Assembly: GCF_900182915.1 (NCBI RefSeq)
Contig: NZ_FXUG01000012.1
Coordinates: 167,264-231,263, forward strand
Direction: 5' to 3'
Length of the DNA stretch: 64,000 nucleotides
DNA from: Neorhodopirellula lusitana
Lineage (GTDB): Bacteria; Planctomycetota; Planctomycetia; Pirellulales; Pirellulaceae
Shown here: one piece after another, positions 63,663-64,000 of the stretch
Layout of the letters: each line of letters begins with the position of its first letter
How positions within the stretch are numbered: position 1 is the stretch's first letter
Position numbers and translations under genes: made by a program
The notes under the pieces: model-generated
What the model was told of the DNA's origin: nothing
Seen by the model: the letters and a program-made list of their open reading frames with translations, nothing else
Databases searched by the model: none

Positions 63663-63686
63663 TGACGTGTCGAGCTCGACACGTCA
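63663..63686. promoter_or_regulatory. Perfect 24-bp palindrome upstream of 16S rRNA
   Basis: The half-site TGACGTGTCGAG is followed directly by its exact complement. It lies ~255-277 bp before the 16S start. It could be a regulator site for rRNA transcription or a structured leader or terminator element. A TTGACA hexamer at 63757-63762 is a possible -35 box downstream of it, but no good -10 box follows at normal spacing. Confidence 0.55.
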
Positions 63687-63905
63687 CTTTACCGCCTCGC
63701 TTGAGCCGAGCAGAGAACGTTGTTCATCTGACCTCGGAACAAGTCGTAAATGATATTTGACAATTTGGTGATAGAACTTCTGTTGAGTTCAGATAGTTGC
63801 GAGGTCGTTTTAGCTTCTTTATTGAAGCGAAAATGGCGAATCGCTGGAGTCTTTACCGAGGCTCCAGAGCAGAATCAACCATCGGTTTTAACTTTGAATT
63901 TCCCA

Positions 63906-63925
63906 GCTTCTTCTTCGGAAGAGGC
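63906..63925 (+). ncRNA. UUCG-tetraloop hairpin in the 16S leader
   Basis: An 8-bp stem with one G-T pair is closed by the extra-stable C(UUCG)G loop. It ends 14 bases before the inferred 5' end of 16S rRNA, so it is probably part of the pre-rRNA leader and may guide processing. Confidence 0.6.
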
Positions 63926-63939
63926 TGTGATGCAATACA

Positions 63940-64000
<61 letters not shown>

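Noticed and set aside
63757..63762. TTGACA as the -35 box of the 16S promoter
   Set aside because: No acceptable -10 hexamer occurs 16-18 bp downstream, so it is noted only as a possibility.

Overview
The window looks like a chromosomal segment of a marine planctomycete of the Rhodopirellula/Pirellula type. The last 61 bases are the 5' end of a 16S rRNA gene with a planctomycete-like start. Supporting traits are the arylsulfatase at the left edge, eukaryote-like Ser/Thr kinases, a BBP7-type beta-barrel protein, leucine-rich-repeat and DUF11-type lipoproteins, sparse Shine-Dalgarno sites and moderate G+C. Start codons were usually set at the ATG that exposes a signal peptide or the first conserved block, because longer reading frames begin at TTG or GTG.

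Left part (1-12.3 kb): the end of a sulfatase, then a likely 4-hydroxyproline catabolic cluster. It holds a divergent PAS-AraC regulator, a DapA-family deaminase candidate, a two-cysteine hydroxyproline epimerase and an FAD D-amino acid dehydrogenase. After it come a secreted barrel-like hydrolase candidate, a small exported protein, a Ser/Thr kinase, a TlpA-like thioredoxin protein and a PhoD phosphatase.

Accessory island (12.6-17.6 kb): an E-D-xK nuclease-like protein and two translationally coupled ATPases. The second ATPase carries a winged helix and TPR-like repeats. An operator-like inverted repeat precedes the operon. A conflict or defence module is a reasonable guess but unproven.

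Surface block (18-36 kb): an AIM24 protein, a GH42-like glycoside hydrolase, and a two-partner secretion pair. The pair is a ~3943-residue FHA-type exoprotein divergent from its TpsB transporter. The exoprotein carries two internally duplicated C-type-lectin-like domains with EPN and WND motifs, plus YDG, MBG and autotransporter-type repeats.

Middle (36-48 kb): ThiS, a membrane protein, shikimate kinase, a small barrel protein, a voltage-gated K+ channel, a DinB-like protein, an LRR lipoprotein and an E-x-Q protein. A tandemly duplicated RAYT transposase follows, bounded by three copies of a 146-bp palindromic unit, and then a BBP7 barrel protein.

Right part (48-64 kb): an AsmA-like protein, an S9 peptidase, a DUF11 lipoprotein and a Gfo/Idh/MocA oxidoreductase. 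Then a P-II gene overlaps a REC-Ser/Thr kinase gene by one base, followed by helicase HrpB, a YjdM zinc-ribbon protein and the 16S rRNA gene. Three dispersed palindromic repeat families occupy the gaps between genes.
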